In this document: positions 37,342-46,244 of the stretch, piece after piece
Numbering within the stretch: the stretch's first letter is position 1
How the letters are laid out: each line of letters opens with the position of its first letter
Assembly (NCBI RefSeq): GCF_020622265.1
Contig: NZ_JACNMQ010000001.1
Location: 868,001 to 932,000, forward strand
Length of the DNA stretch: 64,000 nucleotides
DNA from: Halomonas sp. M20
GTDB taxonomy: Bacteria > Pseudomonadota > Gammaproteobacteria > Pseudomonadales > Halomonadaceae
Direction: 5' to 3'
The notes under the pieces: model-generated
The model's input: only the letters and a program-made list of their open reading frames with translations
The model's database searches: none
Told to the model about the DNA's origin: nothing
Position numbers and translations under genes: made by a program

Positions 37342-37995
37342 TCACTTGTGGTCTGCTTTTCGTACCAGAGCATCCCCTAGACTCTGAAAGCCCTGTACCA
37401 GCACTACTAGGATCACCACGGTAATCAGCATGACGAATGGGTCGAAACGGTTGTAGCCATAGCGAATGCCCAGATCGCCAAGCCCGCCACCGCCCACGGC
37501 GCCAGCCATGGCGGAATAGCTGATCAGCGTAACCAGAGTGATAGTCAAACCGGTAATGATGCCGCCCCGCGCCTCGGGAATCAGTACCTTGATGATAATC
37601 TGATAGGGTGTGGCGCCCATGGATTGGGCCGCCTCGATCAGCCCCGGTGGTATCTCGTTGAGTGCGCCTTCAACCAGCCGAGCCACGAAGGGAATCGCAG
37701 CGATGGTCAGCGGCACGATAGCTGCATTGGTGCCGATGGAACTGCCCACGATCAGGCGCGTGAACGGGATGATGGCTACCATCAGAATGATGAATGGAAT
37801 CGAACGGCCCACGTTGGTGACGATACCCAGGATGCGGTTGGTCAAGGGTCGCGCCAGTATCTGCCCCGGACGCGTGATGTAGAGCATTACCCCTAGGGGC
37901 ACGCCCAGGGCGGCTGCCACCAGGCCGGAGAGCCCGACCATATAGAGCGTATCCAGGGTGGCCTTGAGAATCAGTTCAAGCATCGCGTTGGACAT
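37342..37995 (-). CDS. metI: methionine ABC transporter permease MetI
   Basis: A 217-residue inner-membrane permease, the same length as E. coli MetI, with five helices. The cytosolic coupling loop reads EAAQSMGATPYQIIIKVLIPEA. The start is set at 37995 because GGAGG lies nine bases upstream within the end of metN; a TTG two codons earlier is less likely. It overlaps metN by 20 bp. Confidence 0.95.
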   Translation of the reverse strand: MSNAMLELILKATLDTLYMVGLSGLVAAALGVPLGVMLYITRPGQILARPLTNRILGIVTNVGRSIPFIILMVAIIPFTRLIVGSSIGTNAAIVPLTIAAIPFVARLVEGALNEIPPGLIEAAQSMGATPYQIIIKVLIPEARGGIITGLTITLVTLISYSAMAGAVGGGGLGDLGIRYGYNRFDPFVMLITVVILVVLVQGFQSLGDALVRKADHK

Positions 37996-39019
37996 GGCCA
38001 AGCACCTCCACTTGCAGGTCGTGAGCGTTAAGATAGTCCAGCGCCGCGTTAATTCGATCCGGCGTGCCGATCAGTTCAGCGATCATCAGTCCCAGGGTGC
38101 GCTCCTGGATCGACTCGACCTTGGCTTCGAGAATACTGACGTCCACGTCGCAATCCCGGGTCAGACGGGAAATCAGCGGCAACGCTACCGAATCCCCCCG
38201 AAAGGCAAGGCGCACCACCGGATGGGTATGTTCGTCAGGCTCCGCCTGCATACGCTCGAGTAGTGCCTGGGGCGGGTCAAGCTCGAGGAAAGCATTGAGA
38301 AACGCGCGCCCGAGGCGCGTCTGGGGGGCGGTAAAGAAATCGCCGACATCCGCTTCCTCCACCAGTTTGCCGCTGGCGATCAGGCCGACCCGGTGGCAGA
38401 TCGATTTAACCACCTCCATCTCATGGGTGATCAGCAGGATGGTTAGCCCTAGCTTGCGGTTGATGTCTTTTAGAAGCTCGAGGATCGAGGTGGTGGTCTG
38501 GGGGTCCAGCGCCGAGGTGGCCTCGTCGCACAGCAATACCTTGGGGCGGCTGGCTAGAGCCCGGGCGATCGCCACACGCTGCTTCTGACCGCCGGAAAGT
38601 TCCGAGGGATACTTGTCGAGCTTGTCCGTCAGGCCGGTCAGTTCGAGCAAAGGCTGCACTCGCTCGCGAATTTCGCGCCGGGGAACCCCCATCAACTCCA
38701 GGGGCAGGGCGACATTGGCGAATACCGTGCGCGAGGAGAGCAGATTGAAATGCTGAAAGATCATGCCGACCCCGTGGCGGGCATGATTGAGGCCCTTGGC
38801 GGATAGGGCGGTCAGCTCCTGGCCATCGACGAAGACGCGTCCGCTGCTGGGGCGCTCAAGTAGATTGACGCAGCGGATCAGCGTCGACTTGCCGGCGCCG
38901 GAAAGTCCTATCACGCCATGAATGGCGCCTTGGGGTACATGCAGATCCGTCGGCTTCAAGGCATGGATTGCCTGGGCGCCACTGCCGTAGGTCTTGGAAA
39001 CGTTTTCGAGTGTGATCAT
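37976..39019 (-). CDS. metN: methionine ABC transporter ATPase MetN
   Basis: A 347-residue ABC ATPase (E. coli MetN has 343). Walker A is GLSGAGKST, the signature is LSGGQKQRVAIARAL, and Walker B is VLLCDEATSALD. The C-terminal ~100 residues form the NIL domain, which binds methionine and inhibits transport. The start at 39019 (MITLENVSKTY) fits the family; an in-frame extension to 39076 is Arg-rich and unlikely. Confidence 0.95.
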   Translation of the reverse strand: MITLENVSKTYGSGAQAIHALKPTDLHVPQGAIHGVIGLSGAGKSTLIRCVNLLERPSSGRVFVDGQELTALSAKGLNHARHGVGMIFQHFNLLSSRTVFANVALPLELMGVPRREIRERVQPLLELTGLTDKLDKYPSELSGGQKQRVAIARALASRPKVLLCDEATSALDPQTTTSILELLKDINRKLGLTILLITHEMEVVKSICHRVGLIASGKLVEEADVGDFFTAPQTRLGRAFLNAFLELDPPQALLERMQAEPDEHTHPVVRLAFRGDSVALPLISRLTRDCDVDVSILEAKVESIQERTLGLMIAELIGTPDRINAALDYLNAHDLQVEVLGHVQRDA

Positions 39020-39355
39020 GGTCCTGGTCGAGTCGCGGCGCCGAGCATCGATACGACAGCGAGTATGCCGCCGCAAGGCGTTGCTCTGATCGGTAATATG
39101 GAAAGATGCGGGCAGGGGATCATCGAAATCGAATCCACCCTTTTAGCTGCATTTGCAAACTCCGAGGCTATATCGGCCTCGACGCTTCGGCGCCCGCAAT
39201 CCGGGATCAAATCGGCGCCTGTATAAAGTGCGACGATGGTAGAAAGCTCATTGGCTGCTGTCAATGTTGGTAGGCTGGAAAGTGCCGCCGTTCATGAATA
39301 CGCCGTGGACGTGCAGGGCGAATCTTCCCTAGACTAGTCCACCTTTGAAAAGCTT
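39020..39355. other. upstream region of metNIQ with a candidate promoter and leader
   Basis: 336 bp with no supported gene. On the minus strand TTGACA, 17 bp and TACCAT (39236-39264) form a good promoter, giving a leader of about 200 nt before metN. The leader can form stems such as CGAGGC with GCCTCG. I see no SAM riboswitch core and no MetJ box repeat. An 82-codon frame that overlaps the metN start has no recognisable content. Confidence 0.45.
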
Positions 39356-39620
39356 AGGGTCTGTTGACGTTTCATCGCGAATCGCGTTGCAGCGCGAAAG
39401 GGCGTCAGGCAAGGCGCGAAACGCAGGCAATGGTGTACCCTTACCTAGTTTCGCAACGCCGCATGACGCTCTTTTGCGCGCAACCCGGAGGGGCAGGGTC
39501 CGTTGGGCGCAGCGCGGCGTTGTTCGTCGCTCATTGGAAACAACCCAACGACGCTCCTCACGCCTTGTTCTGCACCCAATGGACCTCTGTCGCGGCCGTG
39601 AGAAAATGTCAACAGGCCCT
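39356..39620. mobile_element. 265-bp element with terminal inverted repeats (MITE-like)
   Basis: The ends are inverted copies: AGGGTCTGTTGACGTTTC on the left and, on the opposite strand at the right, AGGGCCTGTTGACATTTTC. Inside are further palindromic stretches but no transposase. The element ends 24 bp before riboflavin synthase. The structure suggests a non-autonomous mobile element; I recall similar TGTTGACATTT-ended repeats from related genomes but could not search. Confidence 0.6.
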
Positions 39621-39644
39621 AGCGATCTTGCAACGGGAGAACAC

Positions 39645-40259
39645 ATGTTTACCGGAATCGTACAAGGCACCGTCGAACTGGTGGCGATCGAGGAAAAAAG
39701 CGAGTTTCGCACTCACGTACTGGCGCTTCCGGCGCCCTTGGTCGAGGGGCTGACGCTGGGGGCTTCCGTGGCGCACAACGGCTGCTGCCTGACTGCCACC
39801 GCCATCGAAGGAGAGCGGGTTAGCTTCGATTTGATGCGGGAAACCTTGCGCTTGACCAACCTGGGCGATCTGGCGCTGGGTGATCGGGTCAATATCGAGC
39901 GTGCCGCGCGTTTCGGTGACGAGATCGGCGGTCACGCCATGTCCGGGCATATCATCTGCATGGCGGAGCTTGTCGATATCGAAGAAGTGCCGAACAACAA
40001 GCGCCTGTGGTTCGAGCTGCCCGAGGCGCATGGGCGTTTTCTGTTCGAAAAGGGCTACATTGGCATCGACGGTATCAGTCTGACCATCGGCGAGGTGCAG
40101 GGCACGCGGTTTTGCGTCAACCTGATTCCCGAGACGCTGGCGCGTACCACCCTGGGGGAGCGTAAGCCGGGTAGTCGCGTCAACATCGAGATCGACCCTC
40201 AGACTCAGGCCATCGTCGAGACCGTGGAGCGGGTGTTGGCATCTCGCGATTTCAGATAG
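39645..40259 (+). CDS. ribE: riboflavin synthase alpha subunit
   Basis: A 204-residue enzyme that dismutates two 6,7-dimethyl-8-ribityllumazines to riboflavin. It begins MFTGIVQG, the near-universal family start, and contains the two duplicated lumazine-binding halves: GASVAHNGCCLTA / SGHIICMAEL and IGIDGISLTIGEV / LARTTLGE. The frame stays open upstream through the mobile element for 100 codons, but GGGAG sits just before this ATG. No FMN riboswitch was found in the leader. Confidence 0.95.
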   Translation: MFTGIVQGTVELVAIEEKSEFRTHVLALPAPLVEGLTLGASVAHNGCCLTATAIEGERVSFDLMRETLRLTNLGDLALGDRVNIERAARFGDEIGGHAMSGHIICMAELVDIEEVPNNKRLWFELPEAHGRFLFEKGYIGIDGISLTIGEVQGTRFCVNLIPETLARTTLGERKPGSRVNIEIDPQTQAIVETVERVLASRDFR

Positions 40260-40316
40260 TCTCGCTTGGTTGACAGCCCATTTACCCACATAACAATCAT
40301 GCGAAGGGTCGAACCC

Positions 40317-41621
40317 ATGTTGAAAAAGCATCTTGACGACTATTTCAAGCTGGAAGCGCACAGCACGTCGATACGTACCGAAATCGTCGCCGGTATCACT
40401 ACCTTCCTGACCATGGCCTACATCATCTTCGTCAACCCGAGCATTCTGGCCCAGGCGGGCATGGACAGTGGTGCAGTGTTCGTGGCCACTTGCCTGGCCG
40501 CTGCCATTGGCTGTCTGATCATGGGGCTTTGGGCCAATTATCCTATTGCACTGGCGCCGGGTATGGGGCTCAACGCATTTTTTACCTTTAGTGTCGTATT
40601 GGGCATGGGATACACCTGGGAAGCCGCTCTGGGCGCGGTATTCCTGTCCGGGATACTCTTCTTGCTGCTCAGCATCTTTCGCGTGCGCGAATGGATCATC
40701 AACTCGATTCCCATGTCACTGCGACTCGGCATCGCGGCGGGCATCGGTCTGTTTCTGGCGCTCATTGCCCTACAGAACGCGGGGATCGTCGTCGCGCATC
40801 CCGCAACGCTGGTAACCATCGGTGATCTGTCACAGCCCCCGGCACTCTATACCTTGGCTGGATTCTTCATCATCACGGCGCTCTCCTATCTGCGGATCAT
40901 CGGCGCTGTCATGATCGGCATCCTGGGGGTCACCTTCGCCGCGATTCTGCTCGGGCATAGTGAATTCGGCGGTATCGTCTCCGCACCGCCTTCCATCGCG
41001 CCGGTATTTCTGGAACTGGATATTGCCGGCGCCTTGAATGTCGGCATGATCAGCGTGGTCTTCGCTTTCCTGTTCGTCGACCTGTTCGATACCGCCGGCA
41101 CCCTGATCGGCGTGGCCCAGCGCGGCGGGTTGCTCGACAAGGATGGCAAGCTGCCCCGTCTCAACAAGGCGCTCATGGCGGATAGCACCGCCACCATGAG
41201 TGGCGCGCTGCTGGGCACTTCCTCCACTACCAGCTACATCGAGAGCGCCTCGGGCATCGCCGCAGGCGGACGCACCGGGCTGACCGCGGTGGTGGTGGCG
41301 ATCCTGTTTCTGATCAGTCTGTTCTTCGCACCCCTGGCGGGCTCGATTCCGGTCTATGCCACCGCCGGGGCACTGCTCTACGTGGCGGTACTTATGTGCG
41401 GTAGCCTGGCCCATGCCAACTGGGACGACGTTACCGATGCGGGGCCCGTGCTGATTGCCGCCTTGGCCATGCCGTTGACCTATTCGATTGCCAACGGCAT
41501 CGCCCTGGGCTTTATCAGCTATGCTGGCATCAAACTGTTGTCCGGACGTCACAAGGAACTCAATCCGGCGGTGGTGGTGCTGGCCATCTTGTTTGCACTG
41601 AAATTTCTATTCATCGACTGA
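40317..41621 (+). CDS. NCS2-family purine permease (AzgA/AdeP type)
   Basis: A 434-residue inner-membrane proton symporter with 12-14 helices. The N-terminus (YFKLEAHSTSIRTEIVAGITTFLTMAYIIFVNP) and DLFDTAGTLIGVA, GTSSTTSYIESASGIAAGGRTGLTAV are typical of the adenine/guanine/hypoxanthine branch of NCS2. The following apt and gpt genes suggest it feeds purine salvage. AAGGG precedes the ATG at 40317. Confidence 0.9.
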   Translation: MLKKHLDDYFKLEAHSTSIRTEIVAGITTFLTMAYIIFVNPSILAQAGMDSGAVFVATCLAAAIGCLIMGLWANYPIALAPGMGLNAFFTFSVVLGMGYTWEAALGAVFLSGILFLLLSIFRVREWIINSIPMSLRLGIAAGIGLFLALIALQNAGIVVAHPATLVTIGDLSQPPALYTLAGFFIITALSYLRIIGAVMIGILGVTFAAILLGHSEFGGIVSAPPSIAPVFLELDIAGALNVGMISVVFAFLFVDLFDTAGTLIGVAQRGGLLDKDGKLPRLNKALMADSTATMSGALLGTSSTTSYIESASGIAAGGRTGLTAVVVAILFLISLFFAPLAGSIPVYATAGALLYVAVLMCGSLAHANWDDVTDAGPVLIAALAMPLTYSIANGIALGFISYAGIKLLSGRHKELNPAVVVLAILFALKFLFID

Positions 41622-41654
41622 CGTTCACCGATCGTTTATTGAATAAGGCCTCTC

Positions 41655-42200
41655 ATGAGTATCTATGGCGACTACATCAAGTCCGTGATTCGCACCGTGC
41701 CGGATTGGCCCCAGGAAGGGGTCAATTTCCGGGATATCACGCCGGTATTGCAGAATCACTCTGCTTTTCGCAAGTTGATCGACAGCTTCGTGCATCGCTA
41801 TCAGGAGTCGAAGCTGGACGCCATTGCCGCGATCGATGCCCGGGGCTTCATCATCGGTGCACCGGTCGCCTATGAGTTGGGCTGCAGTTTCGTGCCGGTG
41901 CGCAAGAAGGGTAAGCTGCCGTTCAGGACCATCAGCGAAACCTACACCCTGGAGTATGGCGAATCCACGGTGGAGCTGCACTCCGATGCGTTTCGCGAAG
42001 GCGATCGCATTCTGGTGATGGACGATCTTATCGCCACCGGTGGCACCATGTTGGCGGCGGCGAAACTGATCCAGCGCAGCGGAGGTCAGGTGATCGAGAC
42101 CGCCACCATCATCGATCTGCCCGAACTGGGTGGCTCACAAAAGATCCGGGAAGCCGGCCACGAGGTGTTTGCCGTCTGCTCCTTCCTTGAAAGCGAGTGA
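41655..42200 (+). CDS. apt: adenine phosphoribosyltransferase
   Basis: A 181-residue cytosolic enzyme making AMP from adenine and PRPP. The PRPP motif is [12 protein letters not shown], with [17 protein letters not shown] and RKKGKLP also conserved. It lies 33 bp after the purine permease and 7 bp before gpt, in one salvage operon. Confidence 0.96.
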   Translation: MSIYGDYIKSVIRTVPDWPQEGVNFRDITPVLQNHSAFRKLIDSFVHRYQESKLDAIAAIDARGFIIGAPVAYELGCSFVPVRKKGKLPFRTISETYTLEYGESTVELHSDAFREGDRILVMDDLIATGGTMLAAAKLIQRSGGQVIETATIIDLPELGGSQKIREAGHEVFAVCSFLESE

Positions 42201-42207
42201 TTCGACC

Positions 42208-42696
42208 ATGACCGCCAATCGCTATCAGCAACATTTCACCGTCTCCTGGGATCAGCTGCATCGAGACGTGCGTGCCCTGTGTCATCAACTCGTCGAGCGG
42301 GACTTCAAGGGTATCGTCGCCATCACCCGGGGCGGATTGATTCCGGCGGCGTTGATCGCCCGGGAACTCAACGTGCGCTTGATCGATACGGTCTGTATCA
42401 AGAGTTATGACCATATGGACCAGGGTGGGCTCAAGGTCATGAAGAAGGTCGAACACGACGGTGACGGGTGGCTTCTGATCGACGATCTAGTGGACACGGG
42501 CAAGACCGCTCGGGTGGTGCGAGACATGCTGCCCAAAGCCCATTTCGTCACCATCTACGCCAAACCGGAAGGGCGCCCGCTGGTGGATCAATGCCTGACG
42601 GAAGTGGCTCAAGACTGCTGGATTCAGTTCCCTTGGGACATGGGTATCGCCTATGTGGAGCCCTTGGTGGATCAGGTGCGAGGATCTAGCACATGA
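42208..42696 (+). CDS. gpt: xanthine(-guanine) phosphoribosyltransferase
   Basis: A 162-residue type-I phosphoribosyltransferase. [24 protein letters not shown], and the PRPP loop [16 protein letters not shown] are diagnostic, and FPWDMGIAY near the C-terminus fits E. coli Gpt, which prefers guanine and xanthine. It starts 7 bp after apt; ung overlaps its stop by 4 bp. Confidence 0.93.
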   Translation: MTANRYQQHFTVSWDQLHRDVRALCHQLVERDFKGIVAITRGGLIPAALIARELNVRLIDTVCIKSYDHMDQGGLKVMKKVEHDGDGWLLIDDLVDTGKTARVVRDMLPKAHFVTIYAKPEGRPLVDQCLTEVAQDCWIQFPWDMGIAYVEPLVDQVRGSST

Positions 42697-43382
42697 CCGC
42701 CAACCCTTTGCCGGAAAGCTGGAACCGCTACCTGGGCGATGAATTCGATGCGCCTTATATGCAGGCACTGCGTGCTTTCCTGGCCCGGGAGAAAGAAGCC
42801 CATAAGGTCATTTATCCTCACTCATCGAACTGGTTTCGCGCCTTCGAGCTAACGCCTCTCGATCAGGTGCGCGTCGTGATCCTGGGGCAAGACCCTTACC
42901 ACGGCCCGAATCAGGCCCATGGCCTGTGTTTTTCCGTACGCCCGGAGGTTCCCACGCCGCCTTCCTTGCAGAATATTTACAAGGAGCTTGCCGAAGACAT
43001 TGGCATGACGCCGGTGAGCCACGGCTTTCTGGAAAGCTGGGCACGCCAGGGGGTGTTGCTGCTCAACAGTGTGCTCACCGTCGAACAGGGCAATGCGGGA
43101 TCACACCGCAATCAAGGCTGGGAACGTTTCACCGATCGCGCCATTCAGATCGTCGATGAGCACTGCGACCACGTGGTGTTTTTGTTATGGGGCAGCTACG
43201 CCCAGAAGAAGGCCGGTTTCGTCGATCGAGACAAACACCTGGTGCTGCACTCGCCTCATCCCTCGCCGCTCTCGGCGCATCGAGGGTTCTTCGGCCAGCA
43301 CCATTTTTCCCAGGCCAATGCCTTTCTTGAGGCCAAGGGCAAAGGCGCGATCGATTGGCAGTTGCCGGCCCAGGCGCGGTAG
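42693..43382 (+). CDS. ung: uracil-DNA glycosylase
   Basis: A 229-residue family-1 glycosylase that removes uracil from [23 protein letters not shown] contains the catalytic Asp and the uracil pocket, [11 protein letters not shown] the Asn-equivalent strand, and [13 protein letters not shown] the DNA-intercalating loop with the catalytic His. It is translationally coupled to gpt (ATGA). Confidence 0.96.
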   Translation: MTANPLPESWNRYLGDEFDAPYMQALRAFLAREKEAHKVIYPHSSNWFRAFELTPLDQVRVVILGQDPYHGPNQAHGLCFSVRPEVPTPPSLQNIYKELAEDIGMTPVSHGFLESWARQGVLLLNSVLTVEQGNAGSHRNQGWERFTDRAIQIVDEHCDHVVFLLWGSYAQKKAGFVDRDKHLVLHSPHPSPLSAHRGFFGQHHFSQANAFLEAKGKGAIDWQLPAQAR

Positions 43383-43451
43383 AATTGCCGGCAATTTTCA
43401 GCGTGTTATGACGCATTTTTATTATCGAATTTAACATAAGGACATCGTGCA

Positions 43452-44078
43452 ATGAGCGTTCATACCATCGATCATCCACTGGTCAAGCACAAGCTGGGTC
43501 TCATGCGCGCCGCGGATGTCAGTACCAAGGCTTTTCGTGAACTGGCCGGCGAAGTCGCCAAACTTCTGACCTATGAAGCCACCCAGGACCTCAAGCTCGA
43601 ATCCTCTACCGTGGTTGGCTGGAACGGCGACGTGGCGGTGGAGCAACTCAAGGGAAAGAAAGTGACCATCGTGCCAATCCTGCGAGCGGGGCTAGGCATG
43701 CTCGATGGCGTCACCGATCTGATTCCCAGTGCGCGCATCAGCGTGGTGGGGCTGTATCGCAACGAGGAGACTCTGGAACCGGTGGCCTATTTCGAGAAAT
43801 TCGCCAACGATCTCGGCGAGCGCCTGGCGATCGTCATCGACCCGATGCTGGCGACCGGCGGTTCCATGTTGGCCACCCTGGACAAGCTCAAGGAGCGCGG
43901 CTGCAAGTCGATGAAGGTCATCGTGCTGGTCGCTGCGCCGGAAGGCATTCGCCGGGTGCAGGAAGCCCATCCCGAGGTGGAAATCTACACGGCGGCGGTC
44001 GACGAACGACTCGATGAGAATGGGTATATCGTGCCGGGGTTGGGGGATGCTGGGGATCGGATCTTCGGCACTCGCTAA
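43452..44078 (+). CDS. upp: uracil phosphoribosyltransferase
   Basis: A 208-residue enzyme converting uracil and PRPP to UMP; the length equals E. coli Upp. [26 protein letters not shown] (the PRPP loop) and the C-terminal [18 protein letters not shown] are conserved. AAGGAC lies upstream of the ATG. uraA follows about 250 bp downstream after a repeat element. Confidence 0.97.
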   Translation: MSVHTIDHPLVKHKLGLMRAADVSTKAFRELAGEVAKLLTYEATQDLKLESSTVVGWNGDVAVEQLKGKKVTIVPILRAGLGMLDGVTDLIPSARISVVGLYRNEETLEPVAYFEKFANDLGERLAIVIDPMLATGGSMLATLDKLKERGCKSMKVIVLVAAPEGIRRVQEAHPEVEIYTAAVDERLDENGYIVPGLGDAGDRIFGTR

Positions 44079-44220
44079 AATATCAAACGAGAACTTGCTG
44101 CGCTCGCTCATGCGGCGTTGAAAATCGGCTTAAAATGCTCATTTACCACCTTGTAAACTGCGCTTTTGCGCCGATCTTCGCCTGGCCTGAGCTTCGCTCG
44201 CCGACGTTTCGTTTGATATT
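44079..44220. repeat. palindromic intergenic repeat, copy A
   Basis: This 142-bp segment begins AATATCAAACGA and ends with its exact inverted copy TCGTTTGATATT. Its core (44113-44200) can fold into a long hairpin around CTCATTTAC and GTAAACT and aligns with 60377-60463. It starts one base after the upp stop codon. Confidence 0.75.
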
Positions 44221-44237
44221 AAGACATATTCCCAGAA

Positions 44238-44291
44238 GCCCCTCGCGTTTCTAGCGTCAGGGGCATTTTTTTGCCTGCCGACCGGGCAGGC
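44238..44291 (+). terminator. probable terminator between upp and uraA
   Basis: GCCCCT and AGGGGC frame an imperfect stem followed by ATTTTTTTG (to 44272); a second hairpin, GCCTGCC with GGGCAGGC, follows at once. This could terminate upp or attenuate uraA. Confidence 0.6.
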
Positions 44292-44326
44292 AATGACGCA
44301 AGAACGACAACTCTGGAGATTTTCCG

Positions 44327-45571
44327 ATGACCGATGCCGTAAATTCGGCACCCGCCGAGGAGTCCTGGCCGCATACGCTGCTGGCCGGGTCGCAAATGCT
44401 GTTCGTCGCTTTCGGGGCGCTGGTGCTGGTGCCGCTACTGACCGGTCTCGATCCGAGCGTTGCGCTGTTTACCGCTGGTATCGGCACCCTGGTGTTTCAT
44501 GGCGTGACGCGCAAGAGCGTGCCGGTGTTTCTGGCGTCGTCATTCGCGTTCATTGCCCCGATCCAGGGCTCGATCGCGAACTTCGGTATTCCTGCAACCC
44601 TAGGGGGGCTGTTTGCCGCAGGCATGGTGTATATCGTGATGTCCCAGTTCGTGCGGCTCAAGGGAACAGCGTGGCTGCATCATCTGCTGCCCCCGGTGGT
44701 GGTCGGGCCGGTGATCATGGTCATCGGGTTGGCTCTGGCGCCGGTCGCGGTGAATATGGCCACCGGCGAAACCAGCGACAACATCGATTATACCCAGGCC
44801 ATCTTTCTGTCCATGAGCAGCCTGTTGGTCACGCTGCTACTGGCGGTGTTCGGGCGCGGCATGCTGCGGTTGGTGCCTATTCTGGGCGGTATTCTGGTGG
44901 GCTACACCCTTGGGTTGGTCATGGGGGTGGTCGATCTTTCACCGGTACGTGAGGCAAGTTGGCTGGCGCTGCCGGATTTCGTGGCACCGACGTTTCATCT
45001 GTCGGCCATCCTGTTCATGATTCCGGTGGCAATCGCGCCGGCGGTGGAGCATATCGGCGACATGATCGCCATCGGCTCGGTGACGCGTCAGAACTATCTG
45101 ACCAAGCCTGGGCTGCATCGCACGCTCCTGGGCGATGGCTTGGCCACCGCCACGGCGGCGTTGTTCGGCGGCCCACCCAATACCACCTACTCCGAAGTCA
45201 CCGGTGCGGTGACCCTGACTCGCAACTTTAATCCCACCATTATGGTGGTGGCCGCCTGCGTGGCCATCGTGCTGGCCTTCGTGGCCAAGCTGGGCATGCT
45301 GCTGCAGACCATTCCCGGCCCGGTCATGGGCGGCATCATGACGCTGCTGTTCGGCTCGATCGCGGTGGTGGGCATGAATACGCTGGTGCGAGCGGGCGCA
45401 CCATTGACCGCACCGCGCAATATGGTGGTGGTGTCATTGATTCTGGTATTCGGTATTGGCGGCATGCAGATCGGCGGCGGCCAGTTCGCGCTGCAGGGCG
45501 TCAGTCTGGCCGCGGTGGTGGGGATCGTGTTGAATCTGGTGCTGCCGCCGGCTCGTGAGGATTACCACTGA
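44327..45571 (+). CDS. uraA: uracil permease UraA
   Basis: A 414-residue NCS2 uracil:proton symporter with 14 helices. FVAFGALVLVPLLTGLDPS near the start, HIGDMIAIGSVT with the substrate Glu/His region, and GGPPNTTYSEVTGAVTLTRNFNP are diagnostic for the uracil branch. Partnership with upp gives a complete uracil salvage pair. GGAG lies eight bases before the ATG. Confidence 0.95.
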   Translation: MTDAVNSAPAEESWPHTLLAGSQMLFVAFGALVLVPLLTGLDPSVALFTAGIGTLVFHGVTRKSVPVFLASSFAFIAPIQGSIANFGIPATLGGLFAAGMVYIVMSQFVRLKGTAWLHHLLPPVVVGPVIMVIGLALAPVAVNMATGETSDNIDYTQAIFLSMSSLLVTLLLAVFGRGMLRLVPILGGILVGYTLGLVMGVVDLSPVREASWLALPDFVAPTFHLSAILFMIPVAIAPAVEHIGDMIAIGSVTRQNYLTKPGLHRTLLGDGLATATAALFGGPPNTTYSEVTGAVTLTRNFNPTIMVVAACVAIVLAFVAKLGMLLQTIPGPVMGGIMTLLFGSIAVVGMNTLVRAGAPLTAPRNMVVVSLILVFGIGGMQIGGGQFALQGVSLAAVVGIVLNLVLPPAREDYH

Positions 45572-45581
45572 GCCGAGGGGG

Positions 45582-46160
45582 TCAATGATGCTGGGTGGCG
45601 CCGCCTTCGGCAAAGGACGGGGGCGTATTGGCGCTGACGATCACGCATTCTTTATCGCCGGTGTTGCGAAAACGATGGGGCAGACGGGAGTCGAAGTAGT
45701 AGGCATCGCCCTGGTGCAACACTTGCGTATCCCCGTTGACGGAGATTTCGATGGCGCCTGCGACTATCACGCCGCCTTCTTCACCCGCATGTTCGAGCAT
45801 GTCTTCTCCAGTATCCGCACCGGGAGGATAGTGCTCATAGAGAAGCGACATGCTGCGGTTCGGGCGTCGTGCGCCGACGAGGCGCCAGGAAAGATTGCCG
45901 TCACCGATTTCCGTCAGTTCCTCGGCGCGATAGAAGACCTGCTCATTAGCAAGTTCTTCCCCGGCGAAAAACTCGCTGATGGACACCGGCAAGGCGTCGA
46001 GAATCTTCTTTAGTGAACTGACCGATGGGCTGACGCTGTTCTGTTCGATCAGTGAAATGGTGCTGTTGGTGACTCCGGCACGTTTGGCCAGTTCTCGCTG
46101 GGAAAGATCACGGCTCTGACGCAGCTGCTTGAGACGTGTACCGACGTTGAATCCGCTCAT
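45582..46160 (-). CDS. XRE-cupin transcriptional regulator (PuuR-like)
   Basis: A 192-residue regulator. An HTH of the XRE type spans about residues 8-62 (LSQRELAKRAGVTNSTISLIEQN) and a small-molecule-binding cupin about 110-180 (YYFDSRLPHRFRNTGDKECVIVSA). The arrangement and size match PuuR, the repressor of putrescine use, and related regulators; the effector here is unknown and no polyamine gene adjoins. The start at 46160 has AAGG upstream; an in-frame ATG at 46205 adds 15 residues. It converges with uraA. Confidence 0.88.
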   Translation of the reverse strand: MSGFNVGTRLKQLRQSRDLSQRELAKRAGVTNSTISLIEQNSVSPSVSSLKKILDALPVSISEFFAGEELANEQVFYRAEELTEIGDGNLSWRLVGARRPNRSMSLLYEHYPPGADTGEDMLEHAGEEGGVIVAGAIEISVNGDTQVLHQGDAYYFDSRLPHRFRNTGDKECVIVSANTPPSFAEGGATQHH

Positions 46161-46244
46161 CGAGCATCCTTGTTGAACATCCTTGACAGTATAATACCCC
46201 TTCATGCAAGAGCCGATAAGCGTAAAGAGATGATCCAGTCGACG

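Noticed and set aside
39345-39644. In-frame 100-codon extension of riboflavin synthase through the inverted-repeat element
   Set aside because: MFTGIVQG is the family start and has a ribosome site; the upstream peptide is mobile-element sequence.
39020-39644. FMN riboswitch before ribE or SAM riboswitch before metN
   Set aside because: None of the conserved core sequences of either riboswitch could be found.
43383-43410. AATTGCCGGCAATT palindrome after ung as a terminator
   Set aside because: The palindrome has no room for a loop and is followed by only four T; too weak to call.
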